A DNA stretch of 64,000 bases, from the NCBI GenBank assembly GCA_012862575.1, contig BLSF01000018.1, forward strand, positions 67,680 to 131,679, in the 5' to 3' direction. Source of the DNA: Parietichytrium sp. I65-24A (lineage: Eukaryota; Sar; Bigyra; Thraustochytrida; Thraustochytriidae). The translations under genes were made by a program, and so were the position numbers. Below, in pieces: positions 39,015 to 51,646 of the stretch. Each line of letters starts with the position of its first letter. Positions within the stretch are counted from its first letter, which is position 1. The notes beneath the pieces were generated by a model. That model did no database searches. It saw nothing but the letters and a program-made list of their open reading frames with translations, and was not told the DNA's origin.

Positions 39015-40481
39015 TCAGGTTAAGTCAACAACGTTTGACGAACCCATTTCAATCCGTTGCCTCTTTGTGCGCCTCGCGTGACGGCGGAGAGTCCCCTCGT
39101 CTGCAGATGAAGAGGACGCCGCCTCCTCGACAGAAGCAAAATTAGGGTTCGTTCGGCCATTGGTTTTCAAAATTTTAATTCCAAGTCGTCTCACCGAACT
39201 TAGATTCTCAAACTTGCTCCCTTCAAAATCCACAACCTTCTTGTCATCGTCAAATGTGACTCCATAAATGATTTGAAACTCGTCGCCTGTAGACAAACCA
39301 TACCACTCGGCTTTTGATCCAGGTGCTACGCTTAATACCTCATGAGCTGCTTTGGGATTCGAAGCAATAAAAGTAAACTCGATACCAAAAGTGTCCGACA
39401 GCGAGGTTTTGCTCAACTCCAACACGCAACCGATCCGACCAGCAACTTGCGATCCGGCCGTTTTGGGCCCGTTGTCACCAGCAAAACGTCTGGCCGACTC
39501 AGCTGTTGAAGATGCCAATTTGGGCAGGTTCACATTCTTCAGCATCTCCATCGCTTCTCCCAAACCCAGTGTAATTTCCACAACATCCTGCAGAGTCGTG
39601 GAGCCTCGCTTATCCGAGATGTCAACCATTGAGCGACATGCGGGACAAGAGACTTTTTTTTTCGCTTTCCGCTTTCCTGTGCCGGCAGAGCTTGCTGTGC
39701 GATCGGCCCAGTCATTCACGCAATTTGCACAAAAAGAATGAGTGCAGCTAAGAATAACAGGGTGGTGAACATATTCCAGACAAACTTGACATTCCAATGA
39801 CCTCTTCAGTTTCTCAACAAACGACATGCTCTGTGAGATCGCGTCTTGTAATGCAACATAGTCAGCGGAGATGCTATCCTTCTTCAGAGCTTTTGGGCGC
39901 GATGTCAAACCACCCCTCTGGTTCTTCACCATAGCATCATGTTGGCCTGATATCTTCAGAGCTTTTCCCCCACTCATTTGCTCTCCATCTTTGGCTTCCG
40001 AAGCGGATTGCAAGGAATGTCTTGTGCTCGGCGAGGCTTGTCTTCCTCGCTTCGATCCGTCAGGGATTCTATGCGTCTCCAAAGCAGATGGCGGATCAAC
40101 CTTAAGTTCGTAAAGAAACTCGTGATTCGCTAAACGGATTGCGTCGATGCTCCCTCCAGGAGCTAAGTGTCGCGGTCCGCCAAAACAGATTTTGTCGCCG
40201 ACTTTTAATGGGTGCTCCACGTTTGGTTTTAAGCGAGTGCAATTGACAAGCACGCCGTTAACGCTTCCGGTGTCGACAATAACAAAGTTCCCATCCCTGA
40301 CATATTTCAAAATCGCGTGATTTCGAGAAATACGGCGTGAAGAGATGGATGCTAGCCTGAGCTTCTGATGACTTCCTCTGCCAACATGCGCCATCCATCC
40401 GCTTCGAAGCTCCATGCTCAAGCAAATTGTTGTTTCGTCCATGGTTTGAGATGTGCTCACTCTCGTCAGGTAAAACGTCAT
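39015..40481 (-). CDS. FHA-RING-PDZ-like protein, probable E3 ubiquitin ligase
   Basis: The product is 488 residues from the ATG at 40481. An N-terminal FHA phosphopeptide-binding domain lies at about 25-105: GRGSH, SRRISRNHA, and SVNGVLVN. It has the Arg, Ser and Asn residues that contact phosphothreonine. A C3HC4 RING finger lies at about 229-285: CQVC, CTHSFCANC, then CPAC. It has an unusually long basic insert (GKRKAKKK) before the last Cys pair. A C-terminal PDZ-like fold lies at about 348-440, with VAPGSKAEWYGLSTGDEF as the carboxylate-binding-side hairpin. A basic stretch near the C-terminus (RRHARRTKRQR) is a likely nuclear localisation signal. FHA-RING is the CHFR/RNF8 layout of mitotic-checkpoint and DNA-damage ligases; a PDZ-like end is not part of it. 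Ubiquitin transfer in the nucleus is inferred. Confidence 0.87.
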   Translation of the reverse strand: MTFYLTRVSTSQTMDETTICLSMELRSGWMAHVGRGSHQKLRLASISSRRISRNHAILKYVRDGNFVIVDTGSVNGVLVNCTRLKPNVEHPLKVGDKICFGGPRHLAPGGSIDAIRLANHEFLYELKVDPPSALETHRIPDGSKRGRQASPSTRHSLQSASEAKDGEQMSGGKALKISGQHDAMVKNQRGGLTSRPKALKKDSISADYVALQDAISQSMSFVEKLKRSLECQVCLEYVHHPVILSCTHSFCANCVNDWADRTASSAGTGKRKAKKKVSCPACRSMVDISDKRGSTTLQDVVEITLGLGEAMEMLKNVNLPKLASSTAESARRFAGDNGPKTAGSQVAGRIGCVLELSKTSLSDTFGIEFTFIASNPKAAHEVLSVAPGSKAEWYGLSTGDEFQIIYGVTFDDDKKVVDFEGSKFENLSSVRRLGIKILKTNGRTNPNFASVEEAASSSSADEGTLRRHARRTKRQRIEMGSSNVVDLT

Positions 40482-41596
40482 GGTGCTATTTCTGCCCAAT
40501 GCGGCTCGCGCACCGCAGCCACCTCTTGTGAGCCTGACTCCAACAGAGGCTGCAAAGCCTCAACCAGCAGCCGTCTTTCCCTTCTCTCCCTCCCTCCCTT
40601 CCACTCCACTCCACTCCAGCGCTCGTGAGGAGGGTTGGCTTACAGCGACTCGCGTACAGAAGGCCGAGAACTACACAGCTGCTACTGAGGCGGTGACGAG
40701 AGAGAGGAGAGCAAAGAGCAAAGAGCAGAATTTCTTGGGGCCGGAGCTGGCGGGAAGCGAGGGACCTGTTTAAAGCAGAGAAGAACAAAAAGAGAGGGAG
40801 GAAGAAGAGGAAAAGAGAGAACAGGAGGAAGGGCAAGGGCCAGGTGTATTAACTATCACTTGCCACTTTGCCAGGCCTCCTCCGCAGAGCCCGCCCTCTC
40901 TTCGCACACTCCCTCTCGCACTGGCACTCGCACTGGCACACTGGCTCACTGGCACTCGCACTGGCGTGCTTCTCCTCACACTCACTCACTCACTCACTCA
41001 CTCACTACACTCAATCACTCACTCACTCACACGCCTCTTTCACCTCCCATTCGAGACTCCCACCTACTCCTGGTACCTGGTAGTCCTGGTAGCCTGTAGC
41101 CTCACTTAAGACAGACGCTAATAAAACAGCGCGTGACTTAGGCGCATGGCGTACCCTGTTACTGAGTAGTAGCAGTTGAACTTTTTTGAAATTCTCGCGC
41201 GTGAAATGAATAAAAATACGAATATGAGTAGAAATACAGCGGTGAGCCGATCGCCGCTCTCGTCGCTGGCATCGCATTGCCCCTAGTCAAGCAAGACTCT
41301 ATCCCATGAGACACGCTGAGTTCCTGAATTTGATATATTGCTCAAGATTGTTAAAAAAAAGACTATCGAAGCTGGCATTTAACCCGGGCTTTTCCTTCAA
41401 ACAAAGAGAACCGAACCTGGAGAACCATCCCTCACGCTCTTGACACGTAGATTCTTCGTTTGCTTTGTTCTTCATCAAAAAACAAACAACAATGAAAAAT
41501 CAAGAAAAAAGAATAAGCCAAGCAATTAGCAGGGAACCGTGAACATTGCGGCGGGTCTGTCATTCGTCGTGTTGGGTGCAGAGTAAAGCTTCTCAC
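40482..41596. other. Intergenic stretch with ACTC microsatellite
   Basis: This is the upstream region of the FHA-RING gene and the 3' flank of the kinase gene. It holds TCCCTCC-type pyrimidine tracts at 40578-40620, a purine tract at 40775-40830 and the ACTC tract at 40976-41030. I see no gene. Confidence 0.5.
40976..41030 (+). repeat. (ACTC)n microsatellite
   Basis: About twelve ACTC units, with one interruption (ACACTCAATC), lie upstream of the FHA-RING gene. Degenerate CACTGGCA/CACTCGCA repeats precede them from about 40918. Confidence 0.9.
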
Positions 41597-42772
41597 TCAA
41601 GATGCCTTGGAACTTTCTCTGCAGACTGCGTCTGCCTTTTCCGAAGTCTTCGAGGCAACAGATTCGTGATCAGAGCTACACCCGGCAGTGTCCTCAGGCT
41701 GTGCCGCTCGCGTTTCGTTTGCAGGAATTTCTGTGTCAACTTGCAGACGTTTGATGATGCTCAATCTCTCCAAGACTTGGTTGAAGGAAGGCCGGAGGCT
41801 CGGATCATCTTGCCAGCAAGCGACGATAAGCTCTGTGTACATTTGAGGACAGTATGGAGGAACCTCTGGGCGAAGTCCAGAGTGGGCGACTTTCACTGCG
41901 ACTTCCAGCCCAGGCAGGCCATGGTATGGCTCTTGACGGGCGATGAGTTCATTCAAAATGATTGCAAAACTGAAGACGTCAGCTTTTTCATCGTAGCCCT
42001 CATTTTTTATTACTTCTGGGGCGGTCCAGTATGGCGTTCCGCACGCTGTCATATGGCTCTCTTTCTCTTTTATCGATTTGCTAAGCCCAAAGTCGCAAAC
42101 TTTGACATTAAGAGCCGCGTCAATAAGCAAGTTCCTGGGCTTAAGATCACGCTGGATGATAGCACACCTGGTGTGCAAATATCTCATGCCGCGCGCTGTG
42201 TCGACGGCAAAGTGGTTGACAAGACCCAGATTGATCTCATTTCCCTTGTCGCCTAAAAAGTCGTGCAAGCTTCCTCGTGGCAAGTATTCCAGCACCAGGG
42301 CCAGATTTGCTGGATCAAGGCATGCTGCGAGGAACATCACAATATTTGGATGATGCAGCCGCGACATGAGCTTCGCCTCTTCAATAAATTTGTCTTTGAG
42401 GTCTTTGGCTAGATGTGCGTGAGGAATTTTAATTGCTACCACCGTACCGAGCCATGAACCTTTGTACACCACGCCGCTGCTCCCTTTTGCCAAAATATTT
42501 TGTAATTTCAGCTCTTGAAAGTCGACTTCCCATGGCTGCTTTATTACGCGATCAGCGTCTTCGCCCTCGTGATCGGAGCCAGCATCAACTGACGACGCTG
42601 CTCCGATCTGGCGTCTTTTAGCCGATTTTAGTTTTTCTTGGATGCCCTCTTCCTTACGAAACCGGTACACGAGGAAGCTGCCCAACGTTCCTGCCGCAAA
42701 CAGTACGACGATGAACGTCGAGAGCACCGTGTGAGGTACGAGGCAGTCCGTACACAATGGCAATTCCGACAT
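41597..42772 (-). CDS. Transmembrane TKL-type protein kinase
   Basis: The product is 391 residues from the ATG at 42772. A transmembrane helix at residues 15-37 follows a short Cys-containing N-terminus (CTDC), with no large ectodomain. The kinase domain spans about 86-345. It has a glycine-rich loop KGSSGVVYKG, VAIK (K115), the alpha-C Glu in FIEEAKLM, DFG at 227-229, GTPYWTAPE and a late Arg in DDPSLRP. The catalytic loop reads QRDLKPRN, with Gln in place of the His of the HRD motif; the Asp, Lys and Asn are kept, so activity is likely. The WTAPE activation segment and the PNIVMFLAAC motif place it in the TKL (MLK/Raf/plant DRK-like) group. A Ser/Glu-rich tail follows. The substrate is unknown. 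It is likely membrane-tethered with the kinase in the cytosol. Confidence 0.92.
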   Translation of the reverse strand: MSELPLCTDCLVPHTVLSTFIVVLFAAGTLGSFLVYRFRKEEGIQEKLKSAKRRQIGAASSVDAGSDHEGEDADRVIKQPWEVDFQELKLQNILAKGSSGVVYKGSWLGTVVAIKIPHAHLAKDLKDKFIEEAKLMSRLHHPNIVMFLAACLDPANLALVLEYLPRGSLHDFLGDKGNEINLGLVNHFAVDTARGMRYLHTRCAIIQRDLKPRNLLIDAALNVKVCDFGLSKSIKEKESHMTACGTPYWTAPEVIKNEGYDEKADVFSFAIILNELIARQEPYHGLPGLEVAVKVAHSGLRPEVPPYCPQMYTELIVACWQDDPSLRPSFNQVLERLSIIKRLQVDTEIPANETRAAQPEDTAGCSSDHESVASKTSEKADAVCRESSKAS

Positions 42773-43256
42773 ATTGTGCTTCCCGACAAGGTTTCGTGAA
42801 CAGCGGAGAATATAGTTTCTTCTCAGCTCTGGCAGGCACTTCGCGTTAGCACCGCGGCATCCTATGCTCCAGCGGAAGAAAACCTCTCCTTGACGGCAAG
42901 TGCCAACCGTTCAAGGGCTTCCTCTCGGTCCCGTCGCTTTCCGTCGCTTTGCCGCGTGGTCTTCGCTGCCTTTCCTGCCTTTCCCCTGCTTTCGTGTTCA
43001 TAAAGTTTGTGTGTGGACTAGTTGGCGCCACTACGCGAAATCATAAGCAAGCTATGACACCATAGCATTCGGTAAGTCACCCCTGCCCACTGTGATAACT
43101 GTGAGTCTGAGCTGAGCGGCCGCCGCACAGAGTGGTCCAACGGACAAAAAGATCCCAGGCGAAAAAAACACGAGAGGCGAAGAAAAGCTGAGAAAAATAA
43201 AACACAGAAACTAACAAAGAAAACGCGATCTGCCATTTGATCTTCCTTTTGTGTAA
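42773..43256. other. Intergenic, upstream of the kinase gene
   Basis: I see no gene. 43135-43230 is A-rich. Frames at 42846-43236 on the minus strand are short and without similarity. Confidence 0.45.
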
Positions 43257-44501
43257 TTAAATAGAAACGTCTCGCATGAGAAGGCCAATCGTTAAAACCA
43301 ATATACCAATGTACATTGGCCCACTCAAAAGCGCGATCAACCCCACAGTCACTGCAGAGAAGAGGCTCACATTCGTGGAGAGCTCACTTAAATCAGATGC
43401 GTGGAACCCAGCAACTTCAGGGTTCGTTGCAAACGCCCCTCCAATTCCAAGGAGTCCAACCACGAAAGCAAGAAACTTCGGGTGAACTCTCGACAAGTCT
43501 GAGATAAAAACGAAAGTAAAACACAACACCTGGGAACTGAGCAAAACAAAATATGTCCGCATTTGGGTGGAAGCTCGCGCCCACTGCTCCGCTGAAGTTG
43601 TCCTGGTGCTGTCGAGGTACATTGCTGCACAGAAAACAAGAAGAGACACGAGATGAACTACCAAGGATTGCCCAAGGGCAGTGAGTCCTCCCTTTTCACC
43701 AGGCTTTGCTGGATGCATCCAAGCGCTCTTCAGTTTGAGACACATGGTTACCCTTATCATGTTGATGAGCCCGAATCGCGCCGGCAGGCATGCAGGTATG
43801 AGACTGCCAACCTCCTGAATTGATGAAGGTTGCACTGATTTTGGAAGGTCCCAGAAATTGTAAATCGTCATCGAAATGGAGATTCCGACGAGAGCATTGA
43901 GCAATTCTCTTTGGAAGCCGGTCAGCTCTACTATGGGCTGCTCTACGACTGCGCTGTCATCCACTTTCGAATCCGTTGTGTTCTCCTTCTTGCTGTCCTG
44001 CGATTGTTTGGCGGGACTCTTCTTTTTTCCTTTGCCTTTTGCAGGGCTCTTTTGGCTACCCGATGCGCTCTCATCTGCTTTAGCGGGAAGCTCTGCCACA
44101 GAACGCTGAGAGAACATGCCTTGCGTGAACTTGGCTATGACCTGAGAATACAGCATTGACTGGAACGCCGTAAAGATTCCGAGAGCAATGGCTGCCTCAT
44201 AAGCCACGCGTGAGTGTTCGATAAGGTGAATGATAGCAGACAGCGGACTTTCGCCAGCGCCTACGGGCAAGGAGCGAACAGCATCAAGAATGAGTCCCCT
44301 GTGAGCTGAGTCCGGATGAAACACCTCCACAAAGTAGTTTGTCCCTTCCACAGCGAGAACAGCCAGAAGTGAAACGGGTATCTTATCTTTCAGAGTGGTG
44401 CGATGGCTTCCCACCAAAAGCAGGATGCTGAACACCTCCAGCAGGTCGGATACGTTTGCTAGGACAAGCGGGACACCCGCGTTGAAGCCGGTAAACGGCA
44501 T
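43257..44501 (-). CDS. Unidentified polytopic membrane protein (about eight helices)
   Basis: The product is 414 residues from the ATG at 44501. About eight hydrophobic segments are visible, near 9-31, 42-60, 92-118, 205-225, 275-295, 310-332, 340-356 and 375-410. A strongly basic, low-complexity loop at about 145-185 (SPAKGKGKKKSPAK) lies between the third and fourth segments. Such a loop should face the cytosol. I recognise no transporter or enzyme signature, and the membrane segments carry few charged residues. The function cannot be given. Confidence 0.7.
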   Translation of the reverse strand: MPFTGFNAGVPLVLANVSDLLEVFSILLLVGSHRTTLKDKIPVSLLAVLAVEGTNYFVEVFHPDSAHRGLILDAVRSLPVGAGESPLSAIIHLIEHSRVAYEAAIALGIFTAFQSMLYSQVIAKFTQGMFSQRSVAELPAKADESASGSQKSPAKGKGKKKSPAKQSQDSKKENTTDSKVDDSAVVEQPIVELTGFQRELLNALVGISISMTIYNFWDLPKSVQPSSIQEVGSLIPACLPARFGLINMIRVTMCLKLKSAWMHPAKPGEKGGLTALGQSLVVHLVSLLVFCAAMYLDSTRTTSAEQWARASTQMRTYFVLLSSQVLCFTFVFISDLSRVHPKFLAFVVGLLGIGGAFATNPEVAGFHASDLSELSTNVSLFSAVTVGLIALLSGPMYIGILVLTIGLLMRDVSI

Positions 44502-44877
44502 GATTCTCCAACAAGTTCAATATGTCTTAGCTCAGCGCGAATGCAAAGTGAGCCGCTCTCGCTCGCGTTTGACGATATGTCACGGTCGGTCCGCTCCAGC
44601 AGGCTCGACTACTAACAGGCGGTAATGATGGCATAGTAAGATTTTGCAATGTAGATTATGATATGCTTCGCTAGCTATTAGCTCTCTATAACTAGCCTAT
44701 AGTATAGAATAGGGTTAGAAGGTATGCCATTCTTCCCAGGTACCCCATGTCTATGTCCCAGCAGCGAAAGTAACTTTGGAGCATAGGTAAGCAGCGATAA
44801 ACCCCTGCCATCTCCACATTCTACTGATACTAGAGAGTCCGGTTGCTCCAGCTACCATTGCAAAAGGATTGTTGTGA
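44502..44877. other. Short intergenic stretch upstream of the 8-TM gene
   Basis: I see no gene. The stretch is AT-rich, with CTAGCTATTAGCT-type words, and lies between the 3' end of the sulfhydrylase gene and the start of the 8-TM gene. Confidence 0.45.
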
Positions 44878-47373
<2,496 letters not shown>

Positions 47374-48624
47374 TCAATTGAGAAGAATGGGCGAGCTTTC
47401 GGTGCTCAATCCATCAATAACCATGTCAATGAAAGTTGTGGTATCAAAAACGTGCTCTCGGAACTCCACATCGTCAAGGTCACCGACATACTTGTCCCCG
47501 AATACTAGAGCTTCAGAGAATTTGCCGTTTGCGTCTTCAGATGGCGAGTCAGAACCAGAGGTTGAGTCAGAAGGCAGCGCCAGACCTAAGGGCACACAAT
47601 CCGGCAACCCGTCATCATCCGTGACCTCCACTGCGAGTTCGTGTCTGTCCTCATCCAGGATCTCCACATCAAACTCGTCTTTCTTGTTAGCTATTCTGGT
47701 GTCTGCGAGTGCGTCTTCGCTGCTCTCGGCAGTGGAAATCCCTTCTACATATTCGCAATTAGTCACTTCGCTTCTCTGCTCGACTTTGCCTTCCGTGTTT
47801 CCACTGAAAGGCGCCGAGGTCTCGGCGCTCGTGATTATACTTGGAACATCCAGGTGATTTTCTTGTTTCTCGATATTTCGTTCGTGTGGCCTCTCCGTCT
47901 TATCGAAACCCAGTCCTGGGACCCGATCCTTGAAATTTGCCTCTGGTTCGTCTTGACTTATTAAAGTGTCCGTATATTTCTGCTCCGAACCACGACTTGA
48001 GACTAGACACTTTTCAGCGTCTTGGCTCGACTCGCTACAGACGAGTTGTTTCTGGCTCCCATCGGTATGGTGATGCACCACGGGTTTGTGGGCGTCGGGA
48101 TTGAGCGGAGGGAGCCTCACAAGAGCAGGTTTGCCCTCGCGTTGTTGCTCGTGTCTTTCCTGATTTCCAGGCAATGTTGTTTGCCCCTCGTTCGGCGCCA
48201 CCACTCGCCGCCTTCTGGAACTTGAGCTTATGGCGCTAGCAGAGTTGCCACTCCGAGGCGTTCGCGCTGAGCGCGTTGATTCATCCCTGGACGAGCGAGA
48301 ATTATTTGCGAGCTCCCTTGCCTTCCGCACTCTGTCAACGTGCAGACTTGTCTGCTTACTCGATACGATTGACGGAAGTGAACTTTTGCCTTGAACACCT
48401 CTGACTTTTAATTGCTTGCGAGTCGACAGTGTGCTCTTCACCGATGAGAGCTTCTGATAGTGAGCTCGCAATTCATTTTTATGCTCCCAAAGCTGCTGTT
48501 TTGCGTTAAAGAAGGCACTTGTGCCATTTGCCGTACCTATACTTCGGGTGGATAGATTATCCCTCTTGCGGAATCCTGCCTCCACGGCTTTGCGGCGCCG
48601 GGCGTGCACATTTGGAAGCTCCAT
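47374..48624 (-). CDS. Unidentified, largely disordered 416-residue protein
   Basis: The frame is uninterrupted from the ATG at 48624. The N-terminal 90 residues are basic and may form a helix (NAKQQLWEHKNELRAHYQKL). The middle is Ser/Arg-rich, with SSSSRRRR at about 138-145, then Pro/His-rich. The C-terminal third is strongly acidic (VEVTDDDGLPD and others). No domain is recognised. The charge split, basic then acidic, suggests a nuclear or cytoskeletal adaptor, but this is only composition. Confidence 0.6.
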   Translation of the reverse strand: MELPNVHARRRKAVEAGFRKRDNLSTRSIGTANGTSAFFNAKQQLWEHKNELRAHYQKLSSVKSTLSTRKQLKVRGVQGKSSLPSIVSSKQTSLHVDRVRKARELANNSRSSRDESTRSARTPRSGNSASAISSSSRRRRVVAPNEGQTTLPGNQERHEQQREGKPALVRLPPLNPDAHKPVVHHHTDGSQKQLVCSESSQDAEKCLVSSRGSEQKYTDTLISQDEPEANFKDRVPGLGFDKTERPHERNIEKQENHLDVPSIITSAETSAPFSGNTEGKVEQRSEVTNCEYVEGISTAESSEDALADTRIANKKDEFDVEILDEDRHELAVEVTDDDGLPDCVPLGLALPSDSTSGSDSPSEDANGKFSEALVFGDKYVGDLDDVEFREHVFDTTTFIDMVIDGLSTESSPILLN

Positions 48625-48791
48625 CGCGTAGCGAATGTGACAGAGAAGCGCTGCTCGCGGCCACGGAGCTCAGCGATGGTCGCGAGCACGTTTGTTGCAC
48701 TCCGGCAAAAGCGAGGTTGCAACAGTCTTACAGCTCGTTCAGAGAAAAGATTAATAATGCTCTTATGATTTCAGGTTAGGCTATGAGATGT

Positions 48792-49943
48792 TCAACGGAC
48801 ACTGTGATAGAAGCCTTGGAGAATATCCTCCACTTGCGCAATTTTGCATCTCACACGCTTCTCGCTGATGCTGTGCGAGGCGCAAGCTTTGTGTTTGGCG
48901 TCCAAAAGTAGCAACAAGTGCAAGAGTGCATCAATGAAAAGTTTTGAGACGGCTTCCCTGTCAAGCGTTTCATTGGTGTGACAACTACTGTAGTCCCTCC
49001 AAACCGCTTGCAGAAGCTCTACACTTGGCTCGTGAGCTGCATATTTGGATATTAACAGCCGGAATCTCGACCGAGGGACCTTGTTGGTATTTCGGGGATC
49101 GAATAGTTTTAAAATGTCGCTGCAGTCTAGGCTCTCTTTCATAATCCATGCCGCCAGCTTTCGAAGTAAGGTATCATAACCAGGAAGGCTTTTTGCTGGA
49201 GCGCATTGCTTCACAATCGTCTTGAAGAACCGCTCGAAGGTAATTCTATCATTTCTTCTTGAATCCACCAAACTATCTGTAATTTTCCGGAGAGTTTGCC
49301 AGCTCATTCTCAAAGCGAGAACTTGCGCAAGTCCTTCCGCAAATTGAATTCTGCTGAGACAGTTTGTTTGGTTCATTCTCGCGTCCAGGTAGTGCCCATG
49401 CGCGCTCTCTCGACGATTCAAGCACACGGCCTTGTGATTCTTTGCCCAAGCACGAGCGTGCGCACAGTGCTCTCCACAGCTCTCAGTCAGCGAACAGAAC
49501 CCGATTGTCGATGCCATACAGTCAACACTGTGAAATTCTTCCCACAGAGCTCTCGCCACGACTTCATCGTATTCCTGGGCTTGCTTCGAGAGCTTCGACA
49601 CCTCTCTTTTTTCGCCGTACTCATGAGCGTACTCGCGCAGCATTTGGTGATACTCCGCAATGGGGCGGTCTTCCGGCAAGCGCCGGTTGACACAACACGG
49701 ACAGGTTAAGTACAAGTCAGGTGACCAGGTATCAAACCTTGCATCTTCGAGCTGTTTTAGGCAGCCAAGTACGTCTTGCAAGCTTTCTGCTCGGTTGACA
49801 TCAAAGAGGAATTGGCTTCTCCCCTCCCATTCCCTTGACCCAGACCTTTCCGCGGCGCCTCCCTCCCTTAAAATCTCAACTCGAACGTCGTGCTTACCCG
49901 CCCCATCTTGCCACGATAAGCATCTCTTCCTCCGACGCCCCAT
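48792..49943 (-). CDS. Unidentified protein with degenerate EF-hand-like segments
   Basis: The first in-frame ATG is at 49943, giving 383 residues; the frame is open to a GTG at 50036. There are Cys-rich segments (CPCC near residue 82 and CSLTESCGEHC near 150). The C-terminal half is helical, with two loops resembling decayed EF-hands: DSRRNDRITFERFFKTI and DPRNTNKVPRSRFRLLI. Both lack most calcium ligands. An alternative start exon exists, at the ATG at 49906 followed at once by GTAAGC, so the 5' end of this model is uncertain. The function is unknown. Confidence 0.5.
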   Translation of the reverse strand: MGRRRKRCLSWQDGAGKHDVRVEILREGGAAERSGSREWEGRSQFLFDVNRAESLQDVLGCLKQLEDARFDTWSPDLYLTCPCCVNRRLPEDRPIAEYHQMLREYAHEYGEKREVSKLSKQAQEYDEVVARALWEEFHSVDCMASTIGFCSLTESCGEHCAHARAWAKNHKAVCLNRRESAHGHYLDARMNQTNCLSRIQFAEGLAQVLALRMSWQTLRKITDSLVDSRRNDRITFERFFKTIVKQCAPAKSLPGYDTLLRKLAAWIMKESLDCSDILKLFDPRNTNKVPRSRFRLLISKYAAHEPSVELLQAVWRDYSSCHTNETLDREAVSKLFIDALLHLLLLLDAKHKACASHSISEKRVRCKIAQVEDILQGFYHSVR

Positions 49944-50156
49944 TCTTGCTGGGCGATGCCACTGTTGCTGTTGTTTCCAAGGCAACTGGTTTCCCGTCAC
50001 TTTTGGCCTCCGCTCGGACCGTGCGGACTGCGCCACTCTTCAAATGTGGCGGGCATCCTGGTGATATTGATAGGATACTTGCTACTACCCAGCCATCCGA
50101 GTCCCTGGTAGTAATAACGGATCTGTATCTCGGCCCAAATATATACTTCAAATGCT

Positions 50157-51646
50157 TTAGACCTTGAGAAACGGCGTCGCACTCGGAGTAGGCGGGAACT
50201 TGGCTCTGTTCTTGGTGTCATCCTCCATCAGCTTTAATTGCAAGGCGCACGCAGAAATCGTCACACTGAAAAGCGCGATTGCATGTGCGTGAGTAAATGG
50301 TTTTGGAAAAAGCAAAACCGAGATTCCAAAAGTTATTGTCTTTCGCACCGTGGTGACGATGGTTGCGCTGGCCGACCCATACATGTGAGAGAGGTCAAGC
50401 ATGAGTCTCTGACCAATCGTATTAATTGCCAGAATAACCACCTGCTCCAAAAACAATCGAGGCGGAGAGTTCCAGAAGAAAAGGATGCCCGCATTCAGCT
50501 CGCCGTGCCAGATCGTGCCAACAAGAAGAACTGCACCCGTCACTAGTGTGGTGTAAAATATGAGGACGTTCTTCCGATGCCCAATTTTCCTCTTGTCTCC
50601 CTTTTCATCGCCATCATAATCAGATCCCCGTACCGATTGTTTCGAGCGGCAAAAGCAGCAGGAACCCCAGCTGTAGTCTCGCAAGACGGCCTCGTTGAGT
50701 ACATTACTTATGGCCACAAAGACGATCGACAAGAACATCATCACAAACCCTTGTATTTGAAGCCCAAAGTCAGCTTCGTCCTGGGACAGCTCGCGCCGTT
50801 TGCTATCAACGTCTGCCTTGGATAACATGTATAGTCCAGCAAATAGACAAAGCCCGTAGGACCATGCCTGCCTACAGTTTGGTCGCGAAAAAGCCCGCGC
50901 AAAAATAGTGAACAAAGGCGCTTGTCAGAACGAAAATTCCGGTCGAGTCCATACATAGCCCTGCCAATGAAGAAACGAACTCACCAAGAATACGCATTTC
51001 TTAACAGCAAAGCTGCCATGAACATAACAAACACAATTCGGCTCGTCTTGAAAAGCTGGACGGTGTTGAACTTTAGGAAATAGGTGGCGTTATTGCTGAG
51101 AACTGCATATAGTACAACCCCAATGCCTGATACAAAGTATTCCCATCGTGACTGCTTCAAAAGAGAGCCAAAGCCTCCAACAAGACCGAGGTCGGCTTGA
51201 GCGCGCTTCGAGTCTGGGCCTCGGAGAAATGCATAGGCCATCGCAAATTGGCTTGCGACTGTCAACCAGCTCACAAACCAGCTAAGATTTAACTTTTGGG
51301 CATTCTAAGCGCCTCGAACCAACGTGAGCGAATTTCACAACCTTAACTGAAATAAACAAGGCGGAGATGAATTCTGTAAACTTACCATGGCTAGCACAAT
51401 GTCTTCTGCCAAGACGCCTTGGATTGTGTATATTGTGACCACCCATATTCCTCTGCTCCAAAAGTCGGCGGCACTCCTCCGCTCTTCAGTTTGCCTACCC
51501 GACGAGACTTCAGAATCGCCGGACACCAGGCTGGATTGTGAACGTTTCCTACGATCCTCAACATGACGGGCAGCTAGCCCCGGAGCAAGAGTGTCCGCCC
51601 ATGCACCAGCCCAGGATTTATTTTCAATTGCATACTTTGGCTCCAT
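50157..51646 (-). CDS. SLC35-type nucleotide-sugar transporter, three exons
   Basis: The exons are 51386-51646, 50985-51304 and 50157-50871 (minus strand). The GT-AG introns are 81 and 113 bp, and the frame is kept for 431 residues. The protein has about ten hydrophobic segments after a hydrophilic N-terminus of about 65 residues. The layout and motifs fit the SLC35B/UAA branch of the drug/metabolite transporter superfamily: TIYTIQGVLAED in the first helix, SNNATYFLKFNTVQLFKTSRIVFVM in helix 3-4, then a Lys/Arg-rich loop. The family member is suggested by TVRKTITFGISVLLFPKPFT, the conserved TTTRKFF-like element of helix 9. Such proteins exchange nucleotide sugars or PAPS for nucleoside monophosphates in the Golgi or ER membrane. 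The substrate cannot be assigned. The insertion with CCFCRSKQS near the middle is unusual. Confidence 0.85.
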
